From assembly GCA_037074705.1 (NCBI GenBank), contig CM073590.1, positions 93,302,947 to 93,366,946 of the forward strand: a stretch of 64,000 nucleotides of DNA. The letters are read 5' to 3'. Origin of the DNA: Zhengitettix transpicula (Eukaryota > Arthropoda > Insecta > Orthoptera > Tetrigidae). Position 1 is the first letter of the stretch, and the number at the start of each line of letters is the position of its first letter. Made by a program: the position numbers and the translations under genes. The notes under the pieces are model-generated. The model was not told the DNA's origin. It was given only the letters and a program-made list of their open reading frames with translations, and made no database searches. Shown piece by piece: positions 10,138 through 22,531 of the stretch.

Positions 10138-10870
10138 GATCCTTAAACTATGCTAGCCGGAGGCCTGCGAGGGCTATTCTCTCGCAGGCAATACCTGCGA
10201 GGGATGTACTCTCGCAGGCAGAACCTTTTAGGAGATATACGAAGGGGCTATCTTTGGGTATGCCTTTTCCTCTCCGTTTTTGAACTAAGGTTCCCACAAG
10301 CCGAGGCACCTCGGCCTGTTTTGAGAGGTGTATGTTCCGGGGTCGCAGACCTTGGGCATACGGTAAGAATTGTTCGCTATTCCCATTGGAATAGTCGGCC
10401 AGCTGCCTCCTAAACTGGTCGAGGCACGGAGAAGGGAATGCTGCGTCCCCACAGCAAACACCTCTCCCGCTATCGGAAGGGCGTGGGAAAATGCCCGACC
10501 TACCCGATGCATGTTTTCCTAGGGTTTTTCCTGCATTTCTTTAGGCGAATGCCGGGTAGGATCCTTAAACTATAGCCCGGGGGTCCTAGTAACCCTTGGC
10601 TACCTTCCTCCACTCTTCCGCATCCCCCCTTTCAAATCCCTTCCTATGCTATTAAAGGGGAGTTGCCCAAAGTGGATCACCCTCATGTAGCCTGTTGCCC
10701 TAAAAAAAAAGATCCTTAAACTATAGCCCAGGGGCCCTAGTTAACCCTTGGCTACCTTCCTCCACCCTTCCGCATCCCTCCTTTCAAATCCCTTTCCTAT
10801 GCTATAAGAGGGGAGATGTTACTATGTGGATTACCCTATACATAGCCTGTCTACACCAAAAAAATAAAAT
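10138..10870 (+). mobile_element. SINE-A copy 2, composite with a duplicated 3' module
   Basis: Contains the 5' hairpins (10,163-10,218), the central body (from GAACTAAGGTTCCCACA near 10,284 to GCCGGGTAGGATCC near 10,560) and then two 3' modules in tandem: 10,560-10,710 and 10,711-10,870. Each module starts GATCCTTAAACTAT and ends in an A-rich tract. The same 14-mer also stands at 10,138, before the hairpins. The antisense open frame common to SINE-A copies lies at 10,285-10,512. Confidence 0.8.
10163..10218. repeat. pair of CCTGCGAG hairpins at the SINE-A 5' end
   Basis: Hairpin 1 pairs GCCTGCGAG (10,163-10,171) with CTCGCAGGC (10,181-10,189). Hairpin 2 pairs CCTGCGAG (10,194-10,201) with CTCGCAGG (10,211-10,218). 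The same pair occurs inverted in SINE-A copy 6 at 30,844-30,897, and a single shorter version in copy 4. Confidence 0.8.
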
Positions 10871-11194
10871 TAGCGGAGAGCTTAGAATTCTTAGATAGTC
10901 TGAGTGTGTGTGGGAGACAGTCAGTGTGGTTTTGAGGGGCCTGACCATGATAGTCCGGGTGAGAGTCTGTGGTGGACGAACTCAGCAAAGTAAGGACTGA
11001 ATATCATCATTTATTTATTAAAGAATTTCTACAGCAAAACTGCTCATGACAATACGTACGAAAGAAAAGTGTTGGAAAGTGAGACGATAATAAAATCAGT
11101 GTTATGGCCAGTCAATGAAATTAATGTTCAATAAAAATTAAATAATCAGCATGAGCAGAAACCAGAGCAGCTCTAAATAAATAGAATGTAAGAA
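10871..11194. other. anonymous spacer
   Basis: Sequence between SINE-A copy 2 and a dispersed repeat. It holds a GT-rich patch near 10,900-10,980 and no coding signal. Confidence 0.45.
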
Positions 11195-11440
11195 AAAACT
11201 TCCTTCTGTGTACCTTTACGTAAATATCGCTTACCGCCAGATATCTATAACTTTGCCTGATTTATATAACATTTCATAATTCTATAGTTTTTGTTGTTGG
11301 TGAAAATTTTTTATTATTGTAACTTTAAATTAATATTTCGTAACTTGGTGAAATCACTGTCTTTATTATTGGCTCTGAAATTTAGATTCTCATAAAAGCT
11401 GAGGCATTTACATAAAAATATAAAATGTAAATTCAACTGA
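11195..11440 (+). repeat. dispersed repeat, second copy of 3,556-3,800
   Basis: Collinear with 3,556-3,800 through the landmarks listed there, with small indels. Same orientation; family unknown. Confidence 0.55.
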
Positions 11441-13166
11441 AATCAAATTTGACAAATTAATAATTTTTGTTATCTTTTAAATATTTTGGTTTTATTAAAA
11501 CTTCCTTCCTCTGTTTCGTTAATAAAATTGTGTATACCAAATAATATTTGCTCTTCAACGTGAGCCTCCAATTTTATAAAATTATTGAACACTACAACAT
11601 ATATATAAATCCGAGAACTCTTTTTACAGCAAATACACCGGGATACTCTTCAATCATTGAACATAAAAGGCTATTATATTTTGTTAGATATGCAGTGGGA
11701 AGATGTTTTGGAAACGAACTTTTACCATAAACCTACAAAAACAAAATTCTAAGATTATTTTGTTGACTTTGGATGAACCAACCACGTTTATTTTTAAATG
11801 TCTGCTTTTTCAACTAGTTTTTGTGTTTAGAAAAGAAAGAGGTTCAATTGAAACGCTCACCGCGTCCATGTTTCTTTACGCTTCGTCCGTCAACCACGAC
11901 GAGATTATTACATTTTTAGCCCCACGCTCTAACTCTGCTCTATTGGCGTGCTAAATCTTTATAACCCGACGGAGCAACTTCTTATTACCATTCATCTCGA
12001 ACCTTCACGTTTATGTCCAGTCATTCCGGTTATGAGGCGACACTTAAATCAGTCTCAATATTCCGTCTTGGGAAGAAATTAGAAAAGTAAGCGACATCAA
12101 TCCGTTTCACAACGCTTTCATTGAAACAGAAAAATAATTTAAATTAAATGTTACAGGAGAACCGTCAATACCGAAGTTTAATTATTTTCGTTTTAATTAG
12201 AGGTTATTTGAATTCCGAGTAAGTATACATTGGAATTGTTCCAATGCACGCTAAATATAGCACTGAGAACTTATTTAACATAAAAATACTGTTTATCTTA
12301 AATTTAATCTGCAATGAAATAAGTTGGTCTTCGACTAAAAAATCGGAATTTAATCTAATTTTGTCGATTGTAGCACCAGATAATACAACTGGAAAAAATT
12401 ATTCCGATAAGGCCAAATTCTTTTTGTGGTCAACCTTGAATATGTAATAAAAAATACACATTCCTTCTTAAGATTTCAATGTTGCCCCACTCACATGGAT
12501 ATAGTGGGGTTATACAACTTTATCACAGAACGTTGCCCACTTTTAATTTTTATAAAGAATTTTTTTTTGTATGTAGCGTATTCCCCCACATATTTTCATA
12601 ATTCAAGTTAAAAAAAAAGCCATATGTGAAATATAAAAAAATGAGACTATATAAATCTTGATTTAAAATATTAACTATTATTTGGAGAATTTAACGTGTA
12701 AAATATTTTCTATGAGTAAATATACTCGTTTTGTGATTGGTTTAAATAAATATTAATTATGTGTATGTGAAGAAAATGTAATGATAATTCTATTATAGAC
12801 TTTTAATCACAAACATCTGCAATGAAATACGTTGAAACGGAACATTACTGTGGAAGAACTCGTGAGATCAAAACTTTTTCAACCCTTTGTCCATAAATCA
12901 ATGCACTGCAATGATTCGTATAATATAATACTATGTATATCATAAGATATTTTATGCTGTCTGTAAGTCCATGCTTTAAAATTCCTGATCGCGATTCAAT
13001 ATTACCAGAAAAAAAAATAACGTCCATCACTCTAAATCCAGTGTCTAGTATGTATTAAAGGTTCTTTCTAACCCCCGTTAGCGATATCAATGACAACTGG
13101 CCTTAACCATAAACTACACCGACTTCGTACATTTAAAAAAAAACAGAAAGAAAGTTTATTGGAGAA
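11441..13166. other. anonymous AT-rich stretch
   Basis: AT-rich DNA with several 60-85 codon chance frames. No transposon motif, RNA gene or promoter could be supported. Confidence 0.45.
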
Positions 13167-13612
13167 TTTTTTTTCGTGTAGACAGGTATAGGATAATCCA
13201 CATATTGGCAACTCCCCTCTTATAGCATAGGAAACGGAGTGAAAGGGGGGATGCGAAAAGGTAAACAAGGTAGCCAAGGTTTAAATAGGGCCCCCGGGCT
13301 GTGGTTTAAGGATCGTACCCGGCAATTCGCCTCGAAGTGATGCACGGAAAACCCTAGAAATACCTGAAACCATGTAGGTCGGGCATTTGGTACTTGTCCC
13401 ACGCCCTTCCGATGACGGGAGATGGGTTTTCTGTGGGATCGCTGCTTTCCCCTCGCCGGGCCTTGACCAGTTTAGGAGGCAGCTGGCCAACTATTCCAAT
13501 AGGAATAGCAGACAACTCTTACCGTATGCCCAAGGTCTGCGACCCCGGTACTTACACCTCTCAAAACAGGCCGAGGTGCCTCGGCATGTGGGAACATTAG
13601 TTCAAAAAACCA
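13167..13612 (-). mobile_element. SINE-A copy 3
   Basis: Starts on the plus strand with a T-run (13,167-13,174), the reverse of the A-tail, followed by GTGTAGACAGG and the standard body, and ends at GGGAACATTAGTTCAAAA. It lacks the 5' hairpins, so it is 5'-truncated. It is more diverged than copies 4, 6 and 8 (e.g. TTAAATAGGG). The common antisense frame is open at 13,394-13,600. Confidence 0.85.
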
Positions 13613-14110
13613 GAAATAATTCGTAATTTGTCTTTATAAGGCTATTATCAAACCAATATGACTGCAACAGCTATTCTGTTGCTCACCCTGGAGTCAATAA
13701 GAATTCTCCTTGTGGTTAATAAAATCCGTATTTTCATTTATTTCATAGCTTTATTATTTCTCTATTGTTCTGAAATTATTCTCGTCTTATATACGAATAC
13801 TAAAATTAACTGGTTTGAGTTTGTCTCTAATTATTTAGCATAAATATTTGCTAGATATCTACGGTAGGACAGGTACTTAGCACAGTGTCTCAAGAACCTT
13901 GTAATAAAACTAATGAAACGTATATATAAAATAGGACACTATTTTTCAACAAGTCCTATACAAAACTATTCAGTGTATTAAAAAATGTGTGGAAGCAAAT
14001 GTATTAAGAACAGCCATGTGTAGTCCCAGTAAGAATGAAATAAGGCAAATTAATAATTTATATACATTCAAATACCAAAATATGAAATTAAATGATTATA
14101 GTGGGATATT
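13613..14110. other. anonymous AT-rich spacer
   Basis: Between two SINE-A copies. Short hydrophobic chance frames only. Confidence 0.45.
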
Positions 14111-14122
14111 ATATTTTAAGTC

Positions 14123-14634
14123 TTTTTTTTTCTTTTTTTTGGGTGTAGACAGGCTATGTATAGAGTATAGGAAAGGGATTTGAAAAGGGGGGATGCGGAA
14201 GGGTGGAGGAAGGTAGCCAAGGGTAACTAGGGACCCCGGGCTAGGGTTTAAGGATCCTACCCGGCATTCGCCTAAAAGAAATGCAGGACAAATCCTAGAA
14301 AAACCTGCATCAGGTAGATCGGGCATTGGGTACTTGTCCCACGCCCTTCCGATAGCGGGAGAGGAGTTTGCTGTGGGGACGCAGCATTTCCTTCTCCGTG
14401 TTTCGACCAGTTTAGGAGGCAGCTGGCCGACTATTCCAATGGGAATAGCGGACAACTCTTACCGTATGCCCAAGGTCTGCGACCCCAGAACGTACACGTC
14501 TCAAAACAGACCGAGGTGCCTCGGCATGTGGGAACCTTAGTTCAAAATACCAGAGAGTTGTGAAGGCATCCCCAAAGGTAGCGTCCGCCAGAGCTGTCTG
14601 GGAAGGTTCACCTGCGAAAGCGCAGGCTTCCCTG
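14123..14634 (-). mobile_element. SINE-A copy 4, full length with perfect target duplication
   Basis: Flanked by identical 12-base direct repeats ATATTTTAAGTC at 14,111-14,122 and 14,635-14,646. The T-rich end at 14,123-14,140 is the A-tail in reverse. The 5' end, read on the minus strand, begins CAGGGAAGCCTGCGC and folds into a short CCTGCG/CGCAGG hairpin. With a tail and a variable-length duplication this is a retroposon of about 495 bp plus tail, mobilised by a LINE-type machinery. I could not find a convincing tRNA-type A box and B box, so its promoter class is open. Confidence 0.9.
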
Positions 14635-14646
14635 ATATTTTAAGTC

Positions 14647-15739
14647 AATGCAGTGCGTTAATTAAACGTTTATTGTAATATCAGGCTGCATTCACAGGAA
14701 GGTATCCTATTAACTTTAATTACAGTTTTATTTACACTTTTAGATAACGAAAATTCATGTGATACTCCGTTAGAATGCGTATTGAGGCATTATGTGTTAT
14801 TTCAGTAGTTTTTTAAATTTTTATTGTTTAAAATACATATTAACTTTTAATTTTATAATTCATAACTTTACATTAGACTAATGTTACAAATTAACATTAA
14901 AAATGTCTTTTAATTCCTATTCCTGGCGACGAATAAGTACATGCGAACTACCTGAGTCGGTACTCATTTATATCATAACTAAACTGAATAAAACCTTCTT
15001 TACTTAATTAATCTACAATTTTATTTTTGAGTTTTACCCAAAAATTGTCCATAGATTATTCACAAGTTTCTTTTATGTGAAGACAATAAAATTCAAGAGC
15101 TTGCGATCATATTCGTTTGTGTTTATAATTAAAACAATTCAACAATAATATAACATTTCGATTACTATAAAAAAATATTTCTTCCTTTTTTTGATTGGAC
15201 CCACTAATATAATAAATACAATCTTAATTATTTAGTGTTATGTGTTTTTAGCGTACTGAATTGAAACCATCTGATTAAATTTTCAGACAGATATTTCAGA
15301 CATAATAGAACGTGAAAAAATTAATTGTAGAATAATACACAGCGTATTTTCTTAATCAGCAATTTTAGTAACATCATTACTGTAAGATTTTGCAATCCAC
15401 ATAAACACAATAGTGTGCACTCAGCCGTAATTAAGTTTCTCTTTCATAATTAATATCTTAATCGTTTGGCCGTATTACATTTTCATAACGACATAATTTT
15501 CCTCATTGGCTCAATACAGTTGTAATTGTGTCATAAATAATATGTTTATCGTCTAAACAATAATTATTGTCGAATAATCAAGCTTTATTACAAATTAAAA
15601 CCACTTATTAAATTAGAGATAAATTACAGAGCTACACATTCTTATAAATTAACAGGTAACCTAAAGAATGAATATTTATGGACCAATACCGACCGACCAT
15701 GAAACATTTGTCGTGAGATGTAGTATTGCTGTTCCTACA
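14647..15739. other. anonymous AT-rich stretch
   Basis: Very AT-rich. No coding, repeat or RNA landmark found. Confidence 0.45.
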
Positions 15740-15818
15740 TCTCTCTCTCTCCCCCCCTCTCTCTCACTCTCTCTCCCCTCTCTCTCTCTCCTCTCTCTCT
15801 TTCTATATATATATATAC
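15740..15818. repeat. compound microsatellite (CT)n(TA)n
   Basis: Imperfect CT repeats with C-runs, then TATATATATATA. One strand is pure pyrimidine for about 60 bases. Confidence 0.95.
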
Positions 15819-16271
15819 ACGTCGTCACCCTCTATAGGTGATCACACTTACCTGTCACTTGCTTGTACTCGTCGATAGAGCTAATTTATAGGGGATGGTT
15901 TTAGGGGTATCGCGATATGAAAGAGTAATAGCCAGCAGAATTTAAAAAATAAACAAGCTTCATATTATTTATGGCGGCAAAAAAACTCAAATTGTTCAAT
16001 GTACAGAAAAAGTAAATCAAAACACAATACCATGCACACAAAATCGTAATAAATATTAAATTTACTTGTTCAAAATATTTTTATTTTTATTTATCTAGAT
16101 GACACGGATATTTCGCATAATTTAATGAAAATTCAAAAGTGTTAATTAAATGAAAATTTTAAAAAATCGTCTTTTAAGTCAGAATACTATAAAAAAATTG
16201 TCCAATTTAACTGCTTGTTTTTTCATAATATTGTCCTGAATGAAGTTAATTGAATTTAATTAATTTAAAGT
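15819..16271. other. anonymous spacer
   Basis: AT-rich sequence between the compound microsatellite and the 29-bp minisatellite; nothing recognisable. Confidence 0.4.
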
Positions 16272-16582
16272 ATGAAGTTACTGGGAGAATTACGACTTCG
16301 TTAAAGTACTGGGACTATTTCTTATCATTTACCGTACTGGAAGTATTTTTGACTCCCTTAAGATACTGGTACAGTTTTTATCCATTTAACTACCAGGGTG
16401 ATATTTGACTCCTTTAAGGTGCCGGGAGTCTTTTTTACCCGTTTAAGATGCCATATATTTTAGTCTCCTTTAAGTTACCGGGAATTATTTGTCTTTTAAT
16501 GACTTGGATATGTAGATGACTCCCTTATTGTACCGGGAGTGCACTTGGCTGCCTTACGTACCGGAAGTATTTTCCTTCTTTC
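16272..16582 (+). repeat. diverged 29-bp minisatellite, about 11 units
   Basis: Units start TACCGGGAGT or a variant (TACTGGGAC, TACTGGAAG, TGCCGGGAG) and continue as a T-run, GACTCCC and TTTAAG. The spacing between unit starts is 27-30 bases through the block. The same unit recurs at 54,057-54,205. Confidence 0.7.
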
Positions 16583-16645
16583 TCTTCTTCGCTATTAGAA
16601 ATATAAAATATTTTTATATTTATTTCGTAATGTACAACACAAACA

Positions 16646-17141
16646 GTGGGCCGGGACTACCTTTGGGGATGCCTTCACATCTCTCTGGTTTTCGAACTAA
16701 GGTTCCCACATGCCGAGGCACCTCGGCCTGTTTTTAGAGGTGTATGTTCCGGGGTCGCAGACCTTGGGCATACGGTAAGAGTTGTCCGCTATTCCTATTG
16801 GAATAGTCGGCCAGCTGCCTCCTAAACCGGTAAAGGCACGGCTAGGGAAAAGCTGCGACCCCACAGCTAACCCCTCTCCCGCCATCGGAAGGGCGTGGGA
16901 CAAGTACCAAATGCCCGACCTACCGGATGCAGGTTTTTCTATGGTTTTCCCTGCATCACTTTAAGGCGAATTGCCGGGTAGGACCCGTAAACCATAGCCC
17001 AGGGGCCCTAGCTAACCTTTGGCTACCTTCCTCTGCCCTTCCACATCCTCCCTTTCAAATACCTTCTTATGCAATTAAAGGGGAGTTGCCACCATGTGGA
17101 TTACCCTCATGTTGCCTGCCCCCCCCCCAAAAAAAAAACCC
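16646..17141 (+). mobile_element. SINE-A copy 5 with short target duplication
   Basis: Runs from GGACTACCTTTGGGGATGCC to CCTGCCCCCC and an A-tail. CACAAACA occurs directly before it (16,638-16,645) and after it (17,142-17,149), consistent with an 8-base target duplication. It lacks the 5' hairpins. The antisense frame is open at 16,697-16,903. Confidence 0.85.
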
Positions 17142-17149
17142 CACAAACA

Positions 17150-17811
17150 TTGAGCATTCCTGTGCAACAAGCTATACATGTATCGTACGGAGGACTTATT
17201 AATTACTTAATGATTGTGAAAGACACAGCTGCTCCCGTATCAATGTGTCTAACGTGGAATTCACTTTCTGCAATTCTATTATTAACATGTATTTTTTGTT
17301 GTTATTTTAAGTATATACTTCATAATTTCTTTAGGCGAGCTAAATTATACTTTAATGATAATGTGCTCTAAATAAACTTCGATTTGTAAGTATACAAGGG
17401 AAAATATTTATAAAGTACTAAAAATTTATTTTTTCAACAAACCGATTGTTATTTTAGCTACATGTTTTAAGGCAACTACGTGGGAGCCACATGTTTACAT
17501 GTTCATTTCGTTTCTAAGGAAATAATATTTTTGTTTTCCAAGTGAATTATACAGAAGACAAATATTGGTTTTAAAAGTCAACTTGTCGTAACATTAACAA
17601 ACAAAAATAGAATAGAAATATTCTGGTTACAATATTTTTATGTAAAAAAAGACAAGGGCTTCTATTCTAACTCAACAGATATAAATTTTATTATGAATAA
17701 TATTAAGCAAAATGAGAAAACTCACAATACGTCAATATTTAATGCATAATTAACGAAAGTGTTTGAAACAAATAATAATTTCCCGGTAATCCGTTTTTCT
17801 ATATATAAATT
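17150..17811. other. anonymous AT-rich spacer
   Basis: AT-rich; no supported feature. Confidence 0.45.
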
Positions 17812-18170
17812 TTGACTTATTCCAGCCAATGGTCGTATGGCCTTCCTCTTTTTCTTCTTCTGTGTGGTTTTTATTCTCTTATTTTCTTCGGCCATATACG
17901 GTCTTCAATCCTATTTATGTGTCCTCACCAATACAATAGTGGTGTCTATTACTACATTTTTCTCATTATCTCTTCTTTACTAACTTTTTCTCGTTTTGAA
18001 ACTCTACAACTTCTTCATGAGAGGTTTATTTCAATAGCTTTGAGTTTCTGTCTTTCTAATTTGGTTATTTTCCGTGTGAATTCCTCATATACAAGTAATA
18101 ATTTGTTTATCTTCGAATATTTCTTTGACTATAATATCATTTTCAATTTACTTTTGGTGTTTTTTACCTA
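17812..18170 (-). pseudogene. LINE reverse-transcriptase C-terminal fragment
   Basis: On the minus strand one frame, interrupted by stops, reads RSCRVSKREKVSKEEIMRKM, then GHINRIEDR, then RRRKRGRPYDHWLE. The order, Arg-rich SxxExI block, W.GH...R.ED.R, then K/R-rich RGRP..W, is the conserved tail that follows the reverse transcriptase in many insect non-LTR elements. The 119-codon plus-strand frame over the same bases is its T-rich antisense shadow. The relic is heavily decayed. Confidence 0.65.
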
Positions 18171-20100
18171 GGAACTATCCTTGTGTTATTTCTTTAATTC
18201 GCTTCTTGCCAATTATCACTTCTATTATTTAATAATAAACAAATTGTGCCAATAAATTTTTCAATTATTCCAATTATTTTACCAATCTTTACAATAAGGT
18301 ACGATTTTAACACTCATGGAAAACATTTAAATAATTAAGAGTTTCTATGATTTACAACTGAGTCATATCTGTAGGAAGCAGCATTTTGATGACTTGTTAT
18401 CATTACCATCTGGCTACGGAGATGACTCGAATGGAAACGCGAGAAACTGTTCTTAATTCTATTCTATAGCCTTCGATCTTTAACATTTAAATAATGTTAA
18501 GCGTTGTAATAGATAGCGAAATGAGTATAAAAATAAGAGCCAAAATTAGAGAAAATATGACCAGAGTGTGAATAGAAAAATTGAAGTTAAATAATTATTT
18601 AATTAAACGAGTACACATATCGTCATTCAATTGCGTGTTCCCTTGACTTTATTCCTATTAGATGTTTACGCCGAGTAATATTATGCACATTCGTATTGCG
18701 TGTCTGATGTTTGACAAGTGACTTTAAGAGTGAAACTCTTCCCACTATGAGGGGAACGGAAAGGGGTAAGGGACGGAGGGCTTAGTGCAGATTCGTTGGA
18801 AAGCTCGCGTCGAGTCTCTCTTATCAGTTTAGGGCTCTATTTGGAGATTACGATCTCGCACATAAACGGTAAAAGGATAGGGTAGTATGAGACGTAAAAA
18901 CGCCATAATTCCACCAACTTATATGTGGTAATGGGGGTTTACGACTTTCGTCCCGGCGTGCTAAGGAGAGGCGTTACACCAGAGGGTAGTCGCAAGGCGC
19001 AATTGAGCAAACGGCACTTGTCCCAACACCGCTCAACCCTGTCTTAATGAGGCTGTGCTTGCAACTGGAAAAGGGCGGACCGACAGGGAAAGAGACTCTC
19101 ATCAACCCAGCCGGTACAGACGAACTAAATTTACATGTCAAACACAAGCATAAAACCAACTGCATTCGAGTGGGAAGCCTGAAATGTCACTTGAATATAG
19201 TTGTAATACATACACAATTAGAAAACAAGGAACAAGAAAATCATAGTTCTGTCGGGAACGAAAATATGTCTTCCATACTGCAGAAAATATATTATGAAAG
19301 TTTTATAAATGCTTCAAAGTTTAGAATCTCATATTAATCACACAACAGTGAAAGATTCTTTTTTATTGTTTCAAATTGTCTCTCAAGTCTCTCATATTTA
19401 GAATTTCACACAAGGTGTCGGAATTATATATAAGTCTGAAATCATTACGATTTCCATACGAACGTTGAATTTAATAATTAATTCAAATTCGAATAAGGAT
19501 TGAGATATGTCCATTAGAATTGGATTAGTTATTATTTTATAATCAGCATTGTTCAAATCAGTGTCCATGGAAAATGCACTAAAATTACATGGTAATATTA
19601 ACTTTTGATGCAGTGTCAGTGTCACTGACGCGACTGACATGGATCTTGTGGCGATACAACCCTAGCAGGTTAGGTGGAAAAGAAAAACATACATTCATAA
19701 TGTTCTACGTAGCACAAAACTTTTCTCAAATGATATTGCACTTATAGTCTCTGATGATAATATAAATTATTATACGAGGTAGTTCAATAAGATATTTTAG
19801 AAAATAAATATGATTTTTGAAATGATGACTACGAAAGTTATTCTTTATAAATATATCTAATACATTTCCGTTGCGCTTCTTTCTATTTTTAAAGAATATG
19901 GCCATGACAAATAAAGAAAAATATATAAAACTGGATGTCTATTTAACGTTTAAATTATTAATATTATTTACCGGATACGTTGAGCACCATTTATGTAATG
20001 ACAAGTAATTTATTGCGTGCTATTTATATAAATAAATTCTTTATGGCCAAGTAATAAAACCAATATTTAATTAGCAATTAAAGCATTAAGTATGAGTAGT
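18171..20100. other. anonymous stretch
   Basis: AT-rich except 18,720-19,190, which is more balanced in base composition and holds unassignable frames on both strands (18,974-19,165 minus; 19,047-19,337 plus). No motif recognised. Confidence 0.4.
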
Positions 20101-20432
20101 GAGATATAGCAAGTCGCGTCAACGGCGCAGTAGAAGGGTGAACGTGGAGGAGAGCATTGTCATCAGTTGCGAACTCCCACGTGTGAATAACCTGGAACTA
20201 TTATTATTAAAAATATTAATATCTTAAGTTTAACGGATGAGTTTAATGGGTACAACATATCCTGTATTTGACACAATATATTTCGATGCGTCAATGTTTT
20301 TAGTAGAGTTTTTACACTACCAAGTTGCAGTAACAAACGTTCGTGTTAAACTGAACTCCGTCCATACCCTAACTACAATACCAAGGCAGTGAGCTTCTGC
20401 GTATCTCATCTGGACACGACTTGCTATATCTC
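20101..20432. mobile_element. 332-bp MITE-like element with 20-bp terminal inverted repeats
   Basis: The left end GAGATATAGCAAGTCGCGTC (20,101-20,120) is matched in reverse complement at 20,413-20,432 with a single mismatch (CGTGTC in place of CGCGTC). The interior has no coding capacity. This fits a non-autonomous DNA transposon. The target duplication is unclear, so the superfamily is not assigned. Confidence 0.65.
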
Positions 20433-22531
20433 ATGACACGTACAAAAATATTTTTTTTTTACAATTAAAAAAAACCGTTTGCAGCTTTTAACGTAGGTTA
20501 ACTTATCGAGGGCTGATATTTATGTAAAAAATTAAATTAGTAGTATATGAATAAAAATTTTCTTTACTATAAATATCTGCTTTTATCGTATTTTTTACTG
20601 TTAAAAATTCAGCCGTAGAAATAAATTCTGTAATTTTTCTATCACCATTTGAGCTGCTAAATTTGTTCTCGTCTGGCTTTCTTCTCGATGATAGCGTGCC
20701 TACGATTTCCACTTTAATCTCTTAAAATTACTTCAATTTTTATCAAAACAAAATACCAAAAGCATTCTATGCTCTGATTTTATTATCACTAACAATCCAT
20801 TTCACTGACTTATAATCTCGTCATATTTCAATTCTTTTTCAACCGAATTAGCTGCATCAACTTTTTCTTCTTTAATTTTTGCACAGATAGCTGACACGTA
20901 CTTTCAGTAAGTAATAAACTTTAGTACACATCGACGAACTTTACTTCATAAATACTTAAGTTTGTTCGAAGGTGCCCTGCTGATCCAATATTAACATTTT
21001 CATTACTTATTTTTCATCCGCTCACAACAGGCACTGCTCAGCTACTGTTTTTTAATCTGATACAGTAGTGTGTGAAAGTGACTGTCTCTAACATAGTAAA
21101 TTTGCCTTTGAACAATGGTTCTTAACAAATCATTCTCGTTATCTCCGCCCCCAAGCACTGTCGCCAAGCCGAAACCAACCTCCACGCACCGTCCAAAAGT
21201 ATAATAATACTCGTCAACATGATTTGATTATGCCAAACATTTAATATCTGAATAATTTTTGGGGAATTCAAATTTTTGCTATATTACACAGGTTTATAGG
21301 AAGTCAAAAAGGAATTTTTCTGGAACCAATATTTGAAAACAATGAATAAACGATAAACATGAATGATTTAACACTTTGAAGTTGACTGTGACTAAAATAT
21401 CCTTCGAAATTAAAAATTAAAATATTTTTTTCAGAAATTTGTTATAAAGATTTTTTTATATATCGGTAACATTTAAAAAACATTGGGGAATAATATAAAC
21501 ATCTAATAAATAAAGCAGAGAGTTTGTATATTTGTATGTTCTTAATACAAATTTTATTGCGTGGACAGAATTCAACAAAAATTGGTATATATATTCTGCC
21601 AAAACCGAGAATCAGCACTGTGGGGGTGAGAAACCCCTAGAATAAACGTGGAAATAATTATAGTTGAAATAAGTTACGAATTAGTGTTAAATTACTGCGC
21701 GCCAAGAGACGGTGACGTCATTGGAAAAACATTGACGCATCATAAAAAATATAGTTCTGTATTTCGTAATGAAATAAAGCAGAAATATTTTGATTGAATA
21801 AAAAGTATTACCTTTTTCCAGTAATACTCCATCGAATAGATAAAAAACAATACGAAATACTTTACCATCTTTGCTCAAAGTTAATTTGGAAAAGTTAATT
21901 ACGCCGCCGTACTTAAAAAAGCCAATATGGCGCCTTATAATACATTCAAATATGTGTCGGCCGAGATTTTAAAGTTTCATAATATAACGTACTATTGTAT
22001 CCTGTATAATATTTCAGAAGATAATAAGATTTGTATAACGTACGACTGCTGAATTATGTGTTTGTAACTATAAAGGTATTCAAAATGACGTACGGAACTC
22101 CAAAAGTTTTTATGGTCGTTATTCAATTAATGGAATCTCAGTCAAAGGTATGTGCAGAAATAGGAACATTTAAATTGAATTAAAAGTACAATTAATTGTA
22201 CTTTACGCAACGTATTTCTATAAATTTGTATAAATGTAAACAAATTATTGCGTGCAATTTGTGTCGTGACACAAAAATTTGAGGTTAGGATAGCAGTATT
22301 TGTTTTCCATTTTTGAGATCGACGTTATAGATGTTCAATTTCTGAGAAATGAAGCTGAGCAAAAATATTTTGATTGAATAATAAGTATAATTAAATCTAC
22401 CAATACCACATCGAGTGATAAATAAAATTCATTATCAAAGGTTATATAATCCATGGCATTAAATTTCTTTTAAATAACTTGACTTTTGACGTGGAATATT
22501 TAACGGGATCAGGGACCAATATGTTGCCAAA
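20433..22531. other. AT-rich stretch with a diverged local repeat
   Basis: Mostly anonymous. AAATATTTTGATTGAATAA with similar flanks occurs near 21,784 and again near 22,363, suggesting an old duplication. GTATTTCGTAA is also shared with the tandem repeat that follows. Confidence 0.4.

Noticed and set aside
17812..18171. 119-codon hydrophobic plus-strand frame
   Set aside because: It is the antisense of a T-rich LINE fragment that is recognisable on the minus strand.
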